DNA of 64,000 bases from Tenebrio molitor (taxonomy: Eukaryota > Arthropoda > Insecta > Coleoptera > Tenebrionidae): positions 8,494,001 to 8,558,000 of the forward strand of contig NC_091051.1 in assembly GCF_963966145.1 (NCBI RefSeq), given 5' to 3'. Position numbers and translations under genes: made by a program. Shown here one piece after another: positions 10,403 to 23,400 of this stretch; the stretch's first letter is position 1; every line of letters begins with the position of its first letter. The notes under the pieces are model-generated. The model was not told the DNA's origin. It searched no databases and saw nothing but the letters and a program-made list of their open reading frames with translations.

Positions 10403-13400
10403 TTTAAGATAAGTGAGTTTCTAATAATGAAAATGAAGATTATTAGTAACATGCTGTATCTAAAATGTTTGAAAATTGAACAAATACAGGGTCTACCAAG
10501 TCAATGAAGTTAACTTATTTTCCTCTTAGTTGGAACATTCTTTTTTACAAATTTCAAATAGCAGAAGCGTCGAGTAATTATATTTATAACTAATCAGTTG
10601 GTACAGACACATAAACTCGCTTTATATAAAAAATTGTAGGTTTTATTCTAGTCTTTAATAAAAACTAACCTTATTTACATTTTTATTAATATTACATGAG
10701 TAGGTCAATTTCGTTGCAAATACAACATCTAGAATTAAATTCGAACAAAAATCAACATCCAGTGAATTCTCTAGCAAGTTTCAACACAAAAATATCCAGC
10801 AATTAACTCTTTCATACACTTGAGCAACATGAACTCTTCACGCTTTTTAATCACAAGAAAATACCGTTGGAGGTTAACACTAGTTCTAGAGATGACTTTA
10901 TTAAATAAAATATAAAGCAAACATAATAAATTTTATGAAACACCAGGGTCTCATGCATCATATAAACAATAAAGGTGACTTAACCTCAATTCTGTAATAT
11001 CGCAACACAGTTCAAATTTTTTAATAGTTTGCGAATGCTACGTACGCGATTAATCTTTTTCTATTAATTTAAATATTCACGATAAAGACTTGCATAATTT
11101 TAATGTAATAGTAAAATTGTTTTACCACAATCCACCAACAGGTCAAAAAATTTGGTCCATTACACTCAACATAACTGTACTGAAGTTGATGGTTGTGAAT
11201 GCTGCTACGTGATGCTATTCAGCTCTTTGGTTCTTTTGCTTCTGGTTAGATTAATTATTAGTTGAACCACCAATTGGAAATCTTCGTTATTAATCAAGTT
11301 TAATTTCTAATTTAACCCTGTTCAACCCGTTCAAAAATTATTCGAGTTCTTAAATGAACAAGGATTAAATTGTCTATTTCATTACAAATATGGAAAGAGT
11401 TGTGAAAAAAGAAACTTGCTTTATGTAATTTTTAATTAAAAAAATAATGGCAACAGTTTGTTCAAACAACTTTTGAAGAGAGGACGCCATGAAAAGATTT
11501 AGCAATTTTGTAACTATAAATTTTTTGGCTTTGACTCAAAACGTCAAAACCCTTTTTTGAAATGTTTCCATTGTAAAAACCTAATGCTACCTACTACCCT
11601 TCAAAAGTTCATGCTATCTGAAGTAAAAATGAAACAATTAATTGATACTTAATGATTATTTCTACCACGACAACAAACAAGAAAAATTAGGTAGTTAAAA
11701 GACTCAAGTCAAAACTCTCTTGAGCTACTGTTGATTTGTTAGATTGAAAATTTACAATTATCCCAGACATTTAACTGTCCAAAGACCAGAAGTATTGGTT
11801 TTACTAAAACTTAAATTCAAAACCTTACAAACTCGTAAAAAACACGTTTCACTTTAATGGTTCCTAATCATGGAATTTTACGTACCTACCTAAGTAATAA
11901 CATAATTATCCCGGTTTAGAATACAAAAACGTGTCTATTTCTATACATAACTTTAATCATGTTACGAGTTTATCAATTTTTGTTATGTCATATCAACATC
12001 AATAAAGAATATATTATTATTTTCTGGCATTATTTGACTGAAGTACCTATTTATTTTTCCCTTATCTTTATAATGACAATTATGTTTAGAAAATTATATC
12101 TTCTAAAGGTCATAACTCACAATAGAAATAAATAAACACAGCTAGAAATTAATCTGTAACCTATTCGTTATTGTTAAACACCATGTAACAATAATAACAA
12201 TATACAGCGTGATCAACAATGACTGAGTCTGTTGGCAATGAAACAATTGAAAAGTACTGGTGTTTTTTTGTCTCTTAATTGGTAGGTACTGACAGGATTT
12301 TTTAACTTGAGACGACATTAAAAACATTTTTAGTTCTGCCAGTTATATTTATGCTATTACAAAAATGAACCTTTCATGGTAAATTTGCCAAATTTCATTG
12401 TTACCAACAGATTCAGTAATTCGTGATTACACCGTATTTACATTTATATAATTACAATTTCAGTTCTTTCTTTTCTAGAGTACCTAATTTAAGTTGTTTA
12501 GTTTAATTTTGTATTGTTTAATGCGGCATATTTTGTTACGTTTTGGGAGAAGGTATATACTATAATCGCCCAATTTCTTCATTTTATTCATTAAATATAC
12601 CTACTGGGTATAATATGATATACATATACAACCCATATGGGTTGTGCCAGAAATGGTAGATAATCTCTCGAGTTTGAGTAGATAGAATGAAATTAATGTC
12701 ACACTACAAAGATATTCATTGTTGAAGTTATATGTTGAAAATTGATTATTCCAGATACCTAGGTACCTTTTTTATTTTTTCTTTATTTGAGGCAACGTGC
12801 ATTTGAATTTTGGATAACGCTCTTGGGGGTTTGGGCACAGATCATCTACCTTCAAGCGTACTAATCTTTAAAAAAATGGAGCTGATTTTTTTATTAATGA
12901 TTTTATGATTTCTAATATTAGTTTCCAAATTTTCAGCTTTTTTTCACTTGAAAATTGTTTTCGAAATAAACGCTAATGAAGGTTTCCATTTTATTCGTGG
13001 AGTAATTAATAGTAGGAATAATAAAATAATCTACTAGATCAGTTAGGGGAGAGTGGGGTCAGTTGTAACATTTTAACTTTGAAGACTTACAGTAATTTTG
13101 AACTTAACCCTCCACCACCCGGCGGCACGGTAATTTTGCCGGAGTACATACACTATTACGGATAATAGGTACTATCAAGTAATAGTGCAGTGCAACATAA
13201 TTACCGGCGTCTCGCCTCCACATTTTGACTTTTTTGTGTTTTATGTTGTGTGTCAATGTTAAGGAATTTCCTCACGATATGACATGAGTATAATAATATA
13301 CCTTTTTGAATTTCAACCACCAATTGATATTAATAGCTGGACTCGAACAAGTAACCTTTCGCAAGGTTTGTTTATTTCTGTATAAAATGGCACTATTCCA

Positions 13401-14585
13401 ATTGTTCCAACCACCAAAAAAGCTTACGGAACGATTGAAAAAGTTTGGAAAAACTCGACCCAGGGCCGGGTCAGTTGTAACAGTTCCTGATTTTTTCTTG
13501 TAGAGGTGTTAAAATAGTTAACTGTAAAGATACGAGAATTAAATTTTCAAATTAAACTAGAACAAACCAAGGAATGTTATAAAAAATCCAGCAAACCTGT
13601 TCATCGTTCATTGTGAAAGATACATTACTAAGTTAAATGAAAATAAATAAAATCGTTTAAATTTAAAAAAATCAACTCAGTTTTTTTTAGTTAAACTTGA
13701 AGCTGTTCTATCTCCAAGCTCCAAGAGCGTTATGCAAGATTCGAACATACTGACCCCAACAGCTTCAAGTAATATACCGACCCAAAAAAAATTAATAGGT
13801 ACTCAATTCCAAGAGATCTTTGTAGGTTTACCTCGAGCAATTTTTTTTTTATAGGAACTGTGACGTGATTTTCACTAAATCGATATAAATCCGAGGGATT
13901 GTTCATCATTTCTAGCACATATAATCACTATTTTTTGCTTCTTATCAATTAGCGTTTTATTCATTTTTTACAAAAAATGTGATAGTTTTTACAGTAGACA
14001 ACGTTTACAATAATGTTAATCAGTATTTTTATCAAATATTGCATCAATTTTTTTCACACTGTGTAGATGATCGACAAACTTCTCTAAAATTCTAAATACT
14101 TCTCTCAGATCTCACACATTCAATGTAAAATCCGTTTACTTTGAGAACAGCATACAAATAAACCAAGATCTTTCTGTTAGAGCCCCATAATTATTGCTTG
14201 AAATATTCTTTCTTCCTCATTACATCCGCATTAAATTGTTGTATACCTAAGCATACTACATGTATACTTTCCTAACCTGTACAATTAAATTTGTTGTCCA
14301 ACATAATTGTAAGAATTTCCATATCTGTGCATATTTTTAAAACACAGAGATCGTATTCAATGTTACAGATATGATAAACAATTTTAGTATCGGCTTTTCC
14401 ATGACGTTATATCTGTAAACTATCCTACCTCATAGCTGTAACATAATTTAAGTAGACATATTTTTTGCTGAAGATTATTCTATTTCATCATTAGTCCATT
14501 AGTTTGCTAAGAATTTAATCAGTGCTTCATTAACGTTGTTATAAAGCTAGCTAAAAGAACACGGAGCTAGGTAACAAGATGTAGG

Positions 14586-14745
14586 TACAGCTTCCCCAGT
14601 GTAGCTTGAGCTGTGAGAGTCGGATGCGCAGTGGTCTAACACTGATTTTGTTGCATTTCTTTGCTGCTTCCAGGATCTCTTTATCGGACCTCTTTATTCA
14701 ACTTTGCGCATCCATCACAGCTCAAGCTACAATGGGCAAGCTGTA
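14586..14745. repeat. 160-bp hairpin element with about 42-bp arms
   Basis: Arm 14586-14630 (TACAGCTTCCCCAGTGTAGC, then CTTGAGCTGTGAGAGTCGGA, then TGCGCA) is inverted at 14705-14745 with a few mismatches. The loop is about 75 bp. It resembles a small MITE immediately next to the larger fold-back element. Confidence 0.65.
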
Positions 14746-14780
14746 GAGCTAACTATAACTAAAAAGAATACGGAGTGAGG

Positions 14781-15672
14781 TATACAGTGTGAAAACTTTA
14801 ACTGGAATAAAATTCATAACTGGGACATAGGTAATTTTTGTAAAAAAATCCCGAAACAGGGATTTTGTTTTTCCTTGCCCACATTTTGGCGTAGGTAGGT
14901 ATCTGCTTCTAGAAGTTCGCAACCACCCCTAACTTTTTTTTCAAATGGAAGGGTATGCCAAGTGACACCTCGTTTGAAAGGCTACTTAGCAGGGAATACA
15001 ACGCACTTTTTTTTTCCTGGATATTTTCAAAGCCTACGTGCTAAAAAATAAAAACCCATTTTATAAGTTGAAGACTATTTAATGCAACAAATGTTCAAAA
15101 TGGACACCGCTTCTTTCTTGGCAAATTGCAAATCGGTAGTAACATGCATTCCTTACGTTTTGTAACATTTCCGGTGCGATTTGCCTCATTTCATGCCTAA
15201 AATTGAACAGCATTGATAACCCTAAGCAACGGTATTAGGCATGAAATTAGACAAATCTCACCGGAATTGTTACAAAACGTAAGGGATGCATGTTACTATC
15301 GATTTGCAATTTGCCAACAAAGAAACGGTGCCCATTTTGAACATTTGTTGCATTAAATTGGTAGAATTCAACTTGTAAAATTGGTTTTTATTTTTTAGCA
15401 CGTAGGCTTTGAAAATATTCAGGAAACAAATAGTGCGTTGTATTCCCTGCTAAGTAGCCTTTCAAACGAGGTGACACTTGGTATAAGGTATAACCCCTAC
15501 ATTTCAAAAAAAAAAAGGTGGTTGCGCACTTCCGGGAGGAGATATGCAAAAACGATATGCACCAAAATGTAGGCAAGGAAAAACAAAAATCGACCTGTTT
15601 CGGGATTTTTTACAAAAATCGCCCATGTCCAAGTTATGAATTTTATTCCAGTTAAAGTTTCCACACTGTATA
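14781..15672. mobile_element. Fold-back element: 892-bp imperfect palindrome
   Basis: Almost the whole element is two inverted arms, 14781-15197 and 15230-15672, around a loop of about 33 bp. The ends read TATACAGTGTGAAAAC and GTTTCCACACTGTATA. Matching blocks include AACTGGAATAAAATTCATAA, GTAGCCTTTCAAACGAGGTG and AACATTTGTTGCATTAAAT with their complements. Divergence between arms is roughly one base in ten, plus small indels. No protein is encoded. It is most like a fold-back or long-TIR non-autonomous DNA transposon. Transcribed, it would form a long hairpin RNA. Confidence 0.75.
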
Positions 15673-17086
15673 GCATATAACTCATATAAGCATACGGAAC
15701 TGCTACAATATCAGCTGGAGTCAGCCAGCAAAGAAACAAAAATCAGAGACATCCTGGTGCATGGTGCAAGTTTAGGAACAAACCAAACATGTTGAATATG
15801 TCACGCCTGCAGAAGCGGACTCATTTTATAACAATTAAAGGAAATAATATCTCCTATTACCACCAACAGCAGTAAAGTTATACAATTTGTACAATTGCAT
15901 TCATGATTTATTCGAACCAAAAAATAAATAGAAATTGCCAAAATGGTGGTTATTTGAGCCCGTCAGGAAAATTTCCACGTAATCGTGTAAGATACTATGT
16001 ACTTATTACTAAATCAATAAAAATTATTCAGTCTCTTGCAAGTATTTTTGTTTTCCTTTATTTGAGATGTGAAAATATGAAGCCCGACGATTCCAATCCA
16101 GATAACTATTTATTGAAAAGTTCTCCTGAAAATTCTCTCCTTGAACAATGTATGGATTTTAATAAGGTACTCCAGATATACCTATTCAAGTGCTACAGGA
16201 ATTATGAATTTCCATCACCATCGGCAAAAATTTTCGAGAATATTTTTCGTTTTTTATAATTTCCTGTTAACTTTGTTATTATCCATGACGTATGTACTAT
16301 TTTTACTAAATGTGATAAATGTGTATTTTTTACTCAAAAATACACACAGGGCCTTCATAAAATATAGGTTTTTATTTTTCGGACGAGAATAAAATGTTTA
16401 ACAAAATGGAAACTATTTAGGTCATAGAATCAATAATTCTTCTAATAAACAGAATAAAATATGTACTATGCATTGTACGTTATCTTATTTTATCACATTA
16501 TATTTATTTAATCCACATTATTATTTTTTTATTGCGTAAATTTACTAGTTTTAACTGAATTAGCCGAGAGTTGAATTCATTTTTCTGATTCATTTAATGC
16601 ACAGCGCATATAACTTATAACATTACATAGAAAAAAAATTACGAAGATATTATTCAGTGAATTGTTATTCTGTAGTAACATATTTAGTAATTTTAAAAAG
16701 ACGTCACACATTACATGTACGCGTAATTTTTTCTTTTGATTCTTATCTCATCTAAGCTATTTATGTAACAATAACATATTTTTCATTAAAGTACGTGTAA
16801 TTCGGTTAATTCTTGTGACGTGTTCTTCTTCAATACCTTTTAATTATACAACACACAATACAAAATTGTTATAAACGGTACTTTACACAGTTTCTTGTTG
16901 AGTGTAAACGCCACATATGTTTACCTGTCTCCATGTTGTGTTCTGTCACCTGTCATTGATGTCAACAAGGGACGGAGTTACGCAGTGTTAGTGAGTTAAA
17001 AAAACGGGGATAATAAGATAAAACGTGTCGACAAAGATACCGTGAAACTTATATAAACATAAATAAGCCATTGTGATAAGAGAAAG

Positions 17087-19901
17087 ATGGAATTAATTAA
17101 AACTCCAAAAGTAAATACGGAAAATCTATTAATTAAAACACACCCATTTCAAGGGTATATGAATATGTTCACAAATGTTTTCCATTTTAGGTGGAAAATG
17201 TTCGCATGTTGGATAGATTTTGTAAAACACCGTCATTAGGCACGCTCTATTTAACAGCAACACATCTTATCTTTGTTGATCCTGATGCAAAGAAGGAAAC
17301 ATGGGTATATCTGTACATAATATTTTCACATTTTGCCTTGACAGTTTTGTTCTAGATTCTACATATGCACATTGCCAACACTGAAAAGCTTCCTTTGACC
17401 ACAACAGGATCACCTCTTTTAATTCGCACTAAAACATTCCTTTCTGTAACTTTTGTTATCCCGAAAGAGAGAGACTGCCATGACATTTACATCACATTGC
17501 AACAGCTCTCACAGCCTAGTAATGTTGAAGAATTATATTGCTTCACATACACATCACCAGTTGAAGAAATGCCAAAATCTTTAGGGTGGGATTTTTTCAA
17601 TCTTCAAGCAGAGTATGAAAGACAAGGAGTTCCTAATGAGCAATGGTGTTTAACTAAATTAAATTCAGATTATGATGTAAGTTTAGTTTTTGCGTATTGA
17701 TTATGAAACATAACTTTTTTAAAGGAAAAATCGTAATGAAAGTAGCGCTTTTTTTAATCATTTTCTTTCTTCTCCTCAGAGATTATTGTCAAAAAATACC
17801 TACTATGCATTTCTGGTTTTTTAATTTTGCATAAAACCTTTTAGACCAAATTTCTCAACTTAAACAATATGCAAAAAAATGTCGTGCACAACAAGTTATG
17901 AAAGTCTCTAATTTTCACTCATTTACTTAACTAACTCGGGCTCCCCCTCGTTAATCAAACTGCAAATTCATAACAAAAAGTATGACTTTCATAACTAGTT
18001 GTACAATATACATATTATTTCAACTGTTAGTAGTTATAACATGTTGTTTTACACAGCTTTGTGAAACTTATCCGAAATATTTGATTGTACCTGCTTCTGC
18101 AAACATTACAACTCTTATGGGGAGTTCTAAATTCCGTTCAAAAGGACGCTTGCCAGTTCTGTCGTATTTGCATCACAACAAGGCTAGCATTAGTCGCTGT
18201 AGCCAGCCACTGTCGGGTTTTAGCGCGCGCTGTTTAGAAGACGAGAAAATGTTGAATCACGTCTTGAGGACTAATCCAAATGCCAACTATATGTTTGTTG
18301 TGGATACTAGACCGAAGGTGACAATAATAAAAAGTCCTGTTTAGATTTGACAATATTTATTGTTTTGTAGATTAACGCTATGGCTAACAGAGCCGCTGGC
18401 AAAGGTTACGAAAACGAGGCGTTTTACGAAAACATTAAATTTCAATTTTTGGGCGTCGAAAATATCCACGTAATGCGTAATAGCTTGACCAAGGTCATTG
18501 AAAGTATGTTTTTCTATCGCCTATTTTGCAACTCATTTTACAGTAACGGTTTTTAGCTTGCGAGCAAAAAAATCCCACAATGAACAGCTTTTTAAGCGGT
18601 TTGGAATCGAGTGGTTGGCTTCGTCATATTAAATCCATTTTAGACACTTCATGGTTTATCGCACAAGCAGTCGACGATGGAATTAACGTTGTCGTTCATT
18701 GCTCAGACGGCTGGGACAGAACAGCTCAAGTTTGCTTCTTAGCCGCACTCTTGCTGGATCCCTATTACAGGACCATAACTGGATTTCAAGTAAGATTCTT
18801 GACCAGTTGTTTTCAACTGAAAAAATGTCTCGTTTAAGGCTTTAATTGAAAAAGACTGGTTAGCATTTGGACACAAGTTTTCAGAGCGTTGTGGCCACAT
18901 ACAAGGCGACAGCAGAGAGATATCGCCGGTTTTCACGCAACTTCTCGACTGTACCTGGCAGTTGATGCAACAGTTTCCTTTAGCTTTTCAATTCAATGAA
19001 AAATTCTTACTGACTTTGCACGATCACGTCCATTCTTGTCAATACGGCACTTTTATAGGAAACAGTGAGAAAGAAAAAATCGAACTGAAGTTGGCCCAAA
19101 AAACTTACTCTCTGTGGGGGTACATGGCCAATTATTTGAACGAGTACGAAAATCCCTTGTATGATCCTGCAGACTTTTCAGGAGTTTTGGTGCCGATTCT
19201 AGCTCCTCAGAAGATAACGTAATCACAAATTGATTTAACAATTTTTTTGTTAACAAATATTTTCGCAGATTTTGGCGTGGAATGTACTGCAGATTTGAGT
19301 CTGGGGTGCATCCTAGGGAACCTCAAACTGACTTACTCTCAGCCACCGTCAACCATACACATTCCCTTGATGACCACATAAAATATTTGTCTAAAGTACC
19401 TACTGTAAAATTATGAGTGTTGCCATACTTTGGATTTTTTTACAGAGAATATCTTCCATGAAGTCTTTCATAGCAAAAGCGGTAGAGAATAAATTCAACA
19501 AATTGAACGACAGCAGGAGCAGAAACGCGCCAACTGATAACAGATATTTCTATGAGAAGACTAAAGAACTTGAAGCATCAGATCATGACCACCCGTTGAA
19601 AGCGTCTCCAGAGGCTAGAGTGGACGATTTGTCGCCATCAAAGAGCGGTCAGAACTTGTCCAAAGACTTGGATTCCGTCGCTCTCGATTGGAAATCGTTA
19701 CGTAACACTAACGAGTGCATTTGCTCGTCTTATTTTGACCAGTGTAGTCAAAAAACACACTGCAGACGTTGCGGTAATATATTCTGTATGCGGTGTATCA
19801 CGAAAAAGACTGTTCTTCCAGGATATTTGAATCAGCAAAATGTTTCGGTATGTAAGCCCTGTTACGAAATTCTAGTCAATTCCACTGAAACATCAGACTA
19901 A
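17087..19901 (+). CDS. Mtmr6: Myotubularin-related phosphoinositide 3-phosphatase (MTMR6/7/8 group) with FYVE finger
   Basis: The enzyme removes the 3-phosphate of PI3P and PI(3,5)P2 on endosomal membranes. Exons: 17087-17110, 17191-17304, 17356-17676, 18057-18317, 18371-18503, 18557-18789, 18839-19218, 19269-19395, 19446-19901; 2049 bases, 682 residues. A PH-GRAM domain covers about residues 1-110 (LYLTATHLIFVDP, KETWILHMHIANTEKLPL). The phosphatase domain follows, with FRSKGRLPVLSY, RCSQPLSGFSARCLEDE and the active-site loop HCSDGWDRTAQ. Its nucleophile, about Cys333, and its Arg are intact, so this is an active-type member. The C-terminal FYVE-type finger has the core THCRRCGNIFC and CKPCYE. 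Vertebrate MTMR6-8 lack FYVE, while the worm orthologue has one. The first coding exon is only 24 bases. A poly(A) signal lies at 20035. Confidence 0.95.
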
Positions 19902-20034
19902 TATATTCCTAATGATGAATACCTGTTACTACATATAATCTGAATTACCTATTTATTTTTTTATTTCTTGCAAATAATGTAATGTTGAGCTTATTACAGA
20001 GCCCTCTAGCACTGGGTGGAGATTTTTAGTTTTT

Positions 20035-20040
20035 AATAAA
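20035..20040 (+). terminator. Poly(A) signal of Mtmr6
   Basis: AATAAA lies 134 bases after the stop codon, followed by a T/G-rich stretch (GTGTTTTATT). Confidence 0.6.
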
Positions 20041-20251
20041 TTTTGTTAATTACACGACGCGTGTTTTATTAAAAATAATTAAAATTAAAATCTTAGATAA
20101 CAATGGCGTGGCTGTTATTCTATAAACTTTAATCATCTTTACGATAATTGCAATTGTTTACAGTATCAATTATGTATTCTCATAATTTTACAATTTATGG
20201 AATTTAAATTGTATGGGATTTGTTAAACAAAGTCAGCTGACGGTGCGATCA

Positions 20252-20261
20252 CGCATGCGCA
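20252..20261 (+). promoter_or_regulatory. NRF1/Ewg-like palindromic site upstream of BLTP3
   Basis: CGCATGCGCA matches the core of the NRF-1 (insect Erect wing) consensus GCATGCGC and lies about 185 bases before the BLTP3 start codon, a typical position. This is a motif match only; no binding evidence is available. Confidence 0.4.
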
Positions 20262-20444
20262 TTGGCACCGACGTACGATGAAAATGTCAAAATCCCAGAT
20301 TTTTCCGAGTTGTGGGGTTCGGTTGTGTTTCTGTAATTAAATTAATTTATCAAGTACCATTTTGTTAACTTATTCTAGTCATGTAATAAAACCACGAAAC
20401 TTGTGTGTCCTAGTAGTTGTAGTTATAGAATTTGTTGAAATAAG

Positions 20445-23400
20445 ATGGTGTCCATTATAAAAAACCAACTGTTGAAACATCTCTCAAGGTAAATTTTGTG
20501 CAAAATTTATTTTTTATTTGTTTTGAGTAACTGCTGTGGCGTTGTAGATTTACTAAGAATTTATCAGCTGACAAGATCAACTTGAGTACTTTCAAAGGTG
20601 AAGGAGAACTGTCCAATTTGGAATTAAATGAGAATGTTTTGACTGATTTATTGGAATTGCCTTCTTGGTTACGACTCACAAGAGCATGGTGCAATAAAGT
20701 TTCCTTTAGAATAGCATGGACTAAGTTAAAGAGCGTTCCTATTCACTTGGTACTTTAGATGGAAAATAAAAAGATATTGTTAATTGTAAAGTTGTAGAGT
20801 TTGGATGAGGTAAACATAACTGTGGAAACATGTGAGGAATTGAGATCTATGTCTGCTCAAGGGGGCCTATCATCCTATGCCATACCAGGAAAATATAGTT
20901 TTATTCACAAAGTTATTGATGGAATTACTGTTACAGTCAACACTGTTAATATCCTCTTTAATAGTCCAGCTTTTACAGCTAGTGTTCAAGTATGACCAAT
21001 CATTTATTTTTAGTTGGGAGACTTATTATGTAATTTTAGCTGTCTAGAATTGTTGTTGAATCAAAAACTCCAAAATGGGGCAAGTCAGATTTAAGAATGA
21101 CAAGACTTAAAGATGCAGAAAAGGGACAGTTGTTGATTTTCAAAGAGCTTGAATGGCAGACTGTTAGAATTGAAGCAAAATCAACAATTGATAAGAACCT
21201 AACACCTCTGCGACTGTTAACTAATCAAGCTAGATGTAGAATAGTAATAAAAAAGAGACTGTCAGGTATACATGTGAAACAAGTTTTTAAAACTATATTG
21301 ATTGGTTTCATTGTAGACTGTTTCATAATGGGTTCACGTATAGTAATAATTCTGGATGACTTACTTTGGGTGCTAACAGATTCTCAGCTGAAAGCAGCAT
21401 TGCATTTTCTTGATTCGTTGGCTGGATTGGTGCAGAAAGCTACTCAAATCACTAGAAAAGCCAAAGCTGCGCGGAAACTTGAGGAATTCCCTGAATACCA
21501 GGCTCAATTAGCTCAGGAAGCCAGGTCTAAGAGTGGGACATCTGCTAAACCTAGCATTTTTTCATTTTATGATGTGGTTGAGACATCATATCATTTTCTA
21601 TCAAATCAGATTGTCTTGCATTTGTGTGATGATCCAGGTGCTGGCAGATCCAGCCACCCTAATCTCAAGGAAGGTGGTGCTCTTCAGATCGCGGTGAAGA
21701 GGTTTCAAATCGACTTTTATCCATATCATTTAGCCAAAGGAAATAGGAAACACTGGCCCAAATATAACGACGTGGCTGTGCCACACACGATGTGGCAGGA
21801 GCAAGCTCTACAGGGATTTAAAGCAAAATTTTTTGATTTGATTGATCGCAACAAAATTCACCACACTCCGTTGGCGAGGGCAGGCAAAGTTAGTTGGGTA
21901 TATGAGTATGTGAAAAGGAAATGACGTGTGTTTGTTGTAGGGTGTGATGTATGAAGGTGATAGCTCTCAGGGTGTTAGTTTCAAGACTGTAGGTAAAAAT
22001 TTTAATCAAAAGAATCGAGACTCCAGTGAGGTATTGTGTAAGGATTATTTACAGTATATAATTTTAAGTGTTGTTTAGTCTTCAGATGGAGTACATTTCG
22101 AAATGGGTGCGCCCATCTACTTTCCACTTGCTGCAGAAAGTTCTCCTGATCTCAAGGTGATGCACAATTTTAATACATACAGGAATTATTTTTCAAAGCT
22201 GCGTTTTTTAGGCTCAGTTCAGTAGATACGGAGTTTCTCCGATTCCTACTCCACACGAATCACCAATTTTGGAGCAGAAGAAACCTGTCAGTCCCAATCA
22301 AAAAGAAGTCAAGCGGCGTATCGAACTACAACTAAATAAAATGATGACGACTTGTGTCATCATGAGAATTGAAGACTTCACCCTGTACAAGGTCACCACG
22401 TCTGGGAAAAAGCAGGCACTCAAAGAATTCATTGCCGGTAAGTTGGTAAGGTATTGTGACCAGTTTTGAAATAAATCGAGATTTCTTCATTAGCTCAACA
22501 TAAACGGAAAGATAAAAATGCGCCACCAGGTACCAATATATAATATTTTTTCATGTGTAGAACAGCCTTGTTTTCTTTGTTTTTTTTTTTTTTTTTATTA
22601 TGTAGCGAATTTTGTGCTGTCCTTTGCACATCCTAACTATTTTTAATCGACTCGCATTTTTTTTTTCAGGTGACCGGGAACACATGTCATTACCTAGAGA
22701 TGCCAGTATCGTGCACGCAGAGTTTATATATTATTATTATCCAAATGATATTCCCTTTCCACGTAAGTAGTGAGCTGATTATTTTTATGGTTATGGTTTG
22801 TTAAACTTTTATGATCATTTTTCCTTGAATTACAAACAGTTTGCTTTGTCGTAAACAATGGAATTTTTTTTTATTGAAGTTTTGGCCAAAGAAATCGTTA
22901 AAGTCTTGAAATAAATACTTAACAAATAATTATGCAATATATTTACGTGATTACATTACAATTTTATCTTTTTGGATTTAATAGTGCAGCACATTAATCG
23001 GAAAAAGTTTATTTGATTCAAATATTTTCAAGGACACGGTCTCAAAATTGTTTTTGGTTTTGTCGGCTGCACTGTAAAATAAATATTATGTCTACATCTT
23101 TTGCACGAGTCGTAATATGTGTGAAGCACGACCTGCTGTATTATAACCAGCCTGTTCATTAAAAATGCATTATGAAAATGTTTCCGAAAAGAGCCAATTT
23201 TCGCCGACGAGGACACCACAAAACGGGCAAATCAATATGTAATATAACAAAGAACAATAACAACACTAAACACAAAAACAACGAACAATTAGGAAAAAAT
23301 TCACGAATTTAATTTAGAAGCAGCAAAAAACAAGAAGTTTTTTGACTTCAAATTCAAAATGTCATTGGAACAAGAAACATTCTCGGTGACAAAAACTTAA

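Larger units (their letters stand above)
10403..17086. other. 6.7-kb intergenic region with palindromic elements
   Basis: Between the divergent crm and Mtmr6 genes. AT-rich, with no exon recognised on either strand. Two structured elements occur at 14586-14745 and 14781-15672 (separate entries). The remainder holds only short low-complexity runs and isolated open frames (for example 15903-16259) that read as Ile/Asn/Lys-rich translated non-coding DNA. Confidence 0.6.
19902..20444. other. Spacer between Mtmr6 and BLTP3 with BLTP3 promoter
   Basis: Contains the Mtmr6 3' UTR (poly(A) signal at 20035) and then, from about 20220, the likely promoter and 5' UTR of BLTP3. No coding sequence seen. 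Confidence 0.6.

Noticed and set aside
13048..13480. Two GGGTCAGTTGTAACA occurrences as a possible transposon end pair
   Set aside because: They are in direct orientation, short, and have no other shared sequence around them.
15903..16259. 118-residue plus-strand frame in the crm-Mtmr6 spacer
   Set aside because: Low-complexity Ile/Asn/Tyr/Lys content, no domain, no splice or promoter context; expected by chance in AT-rich DNA.
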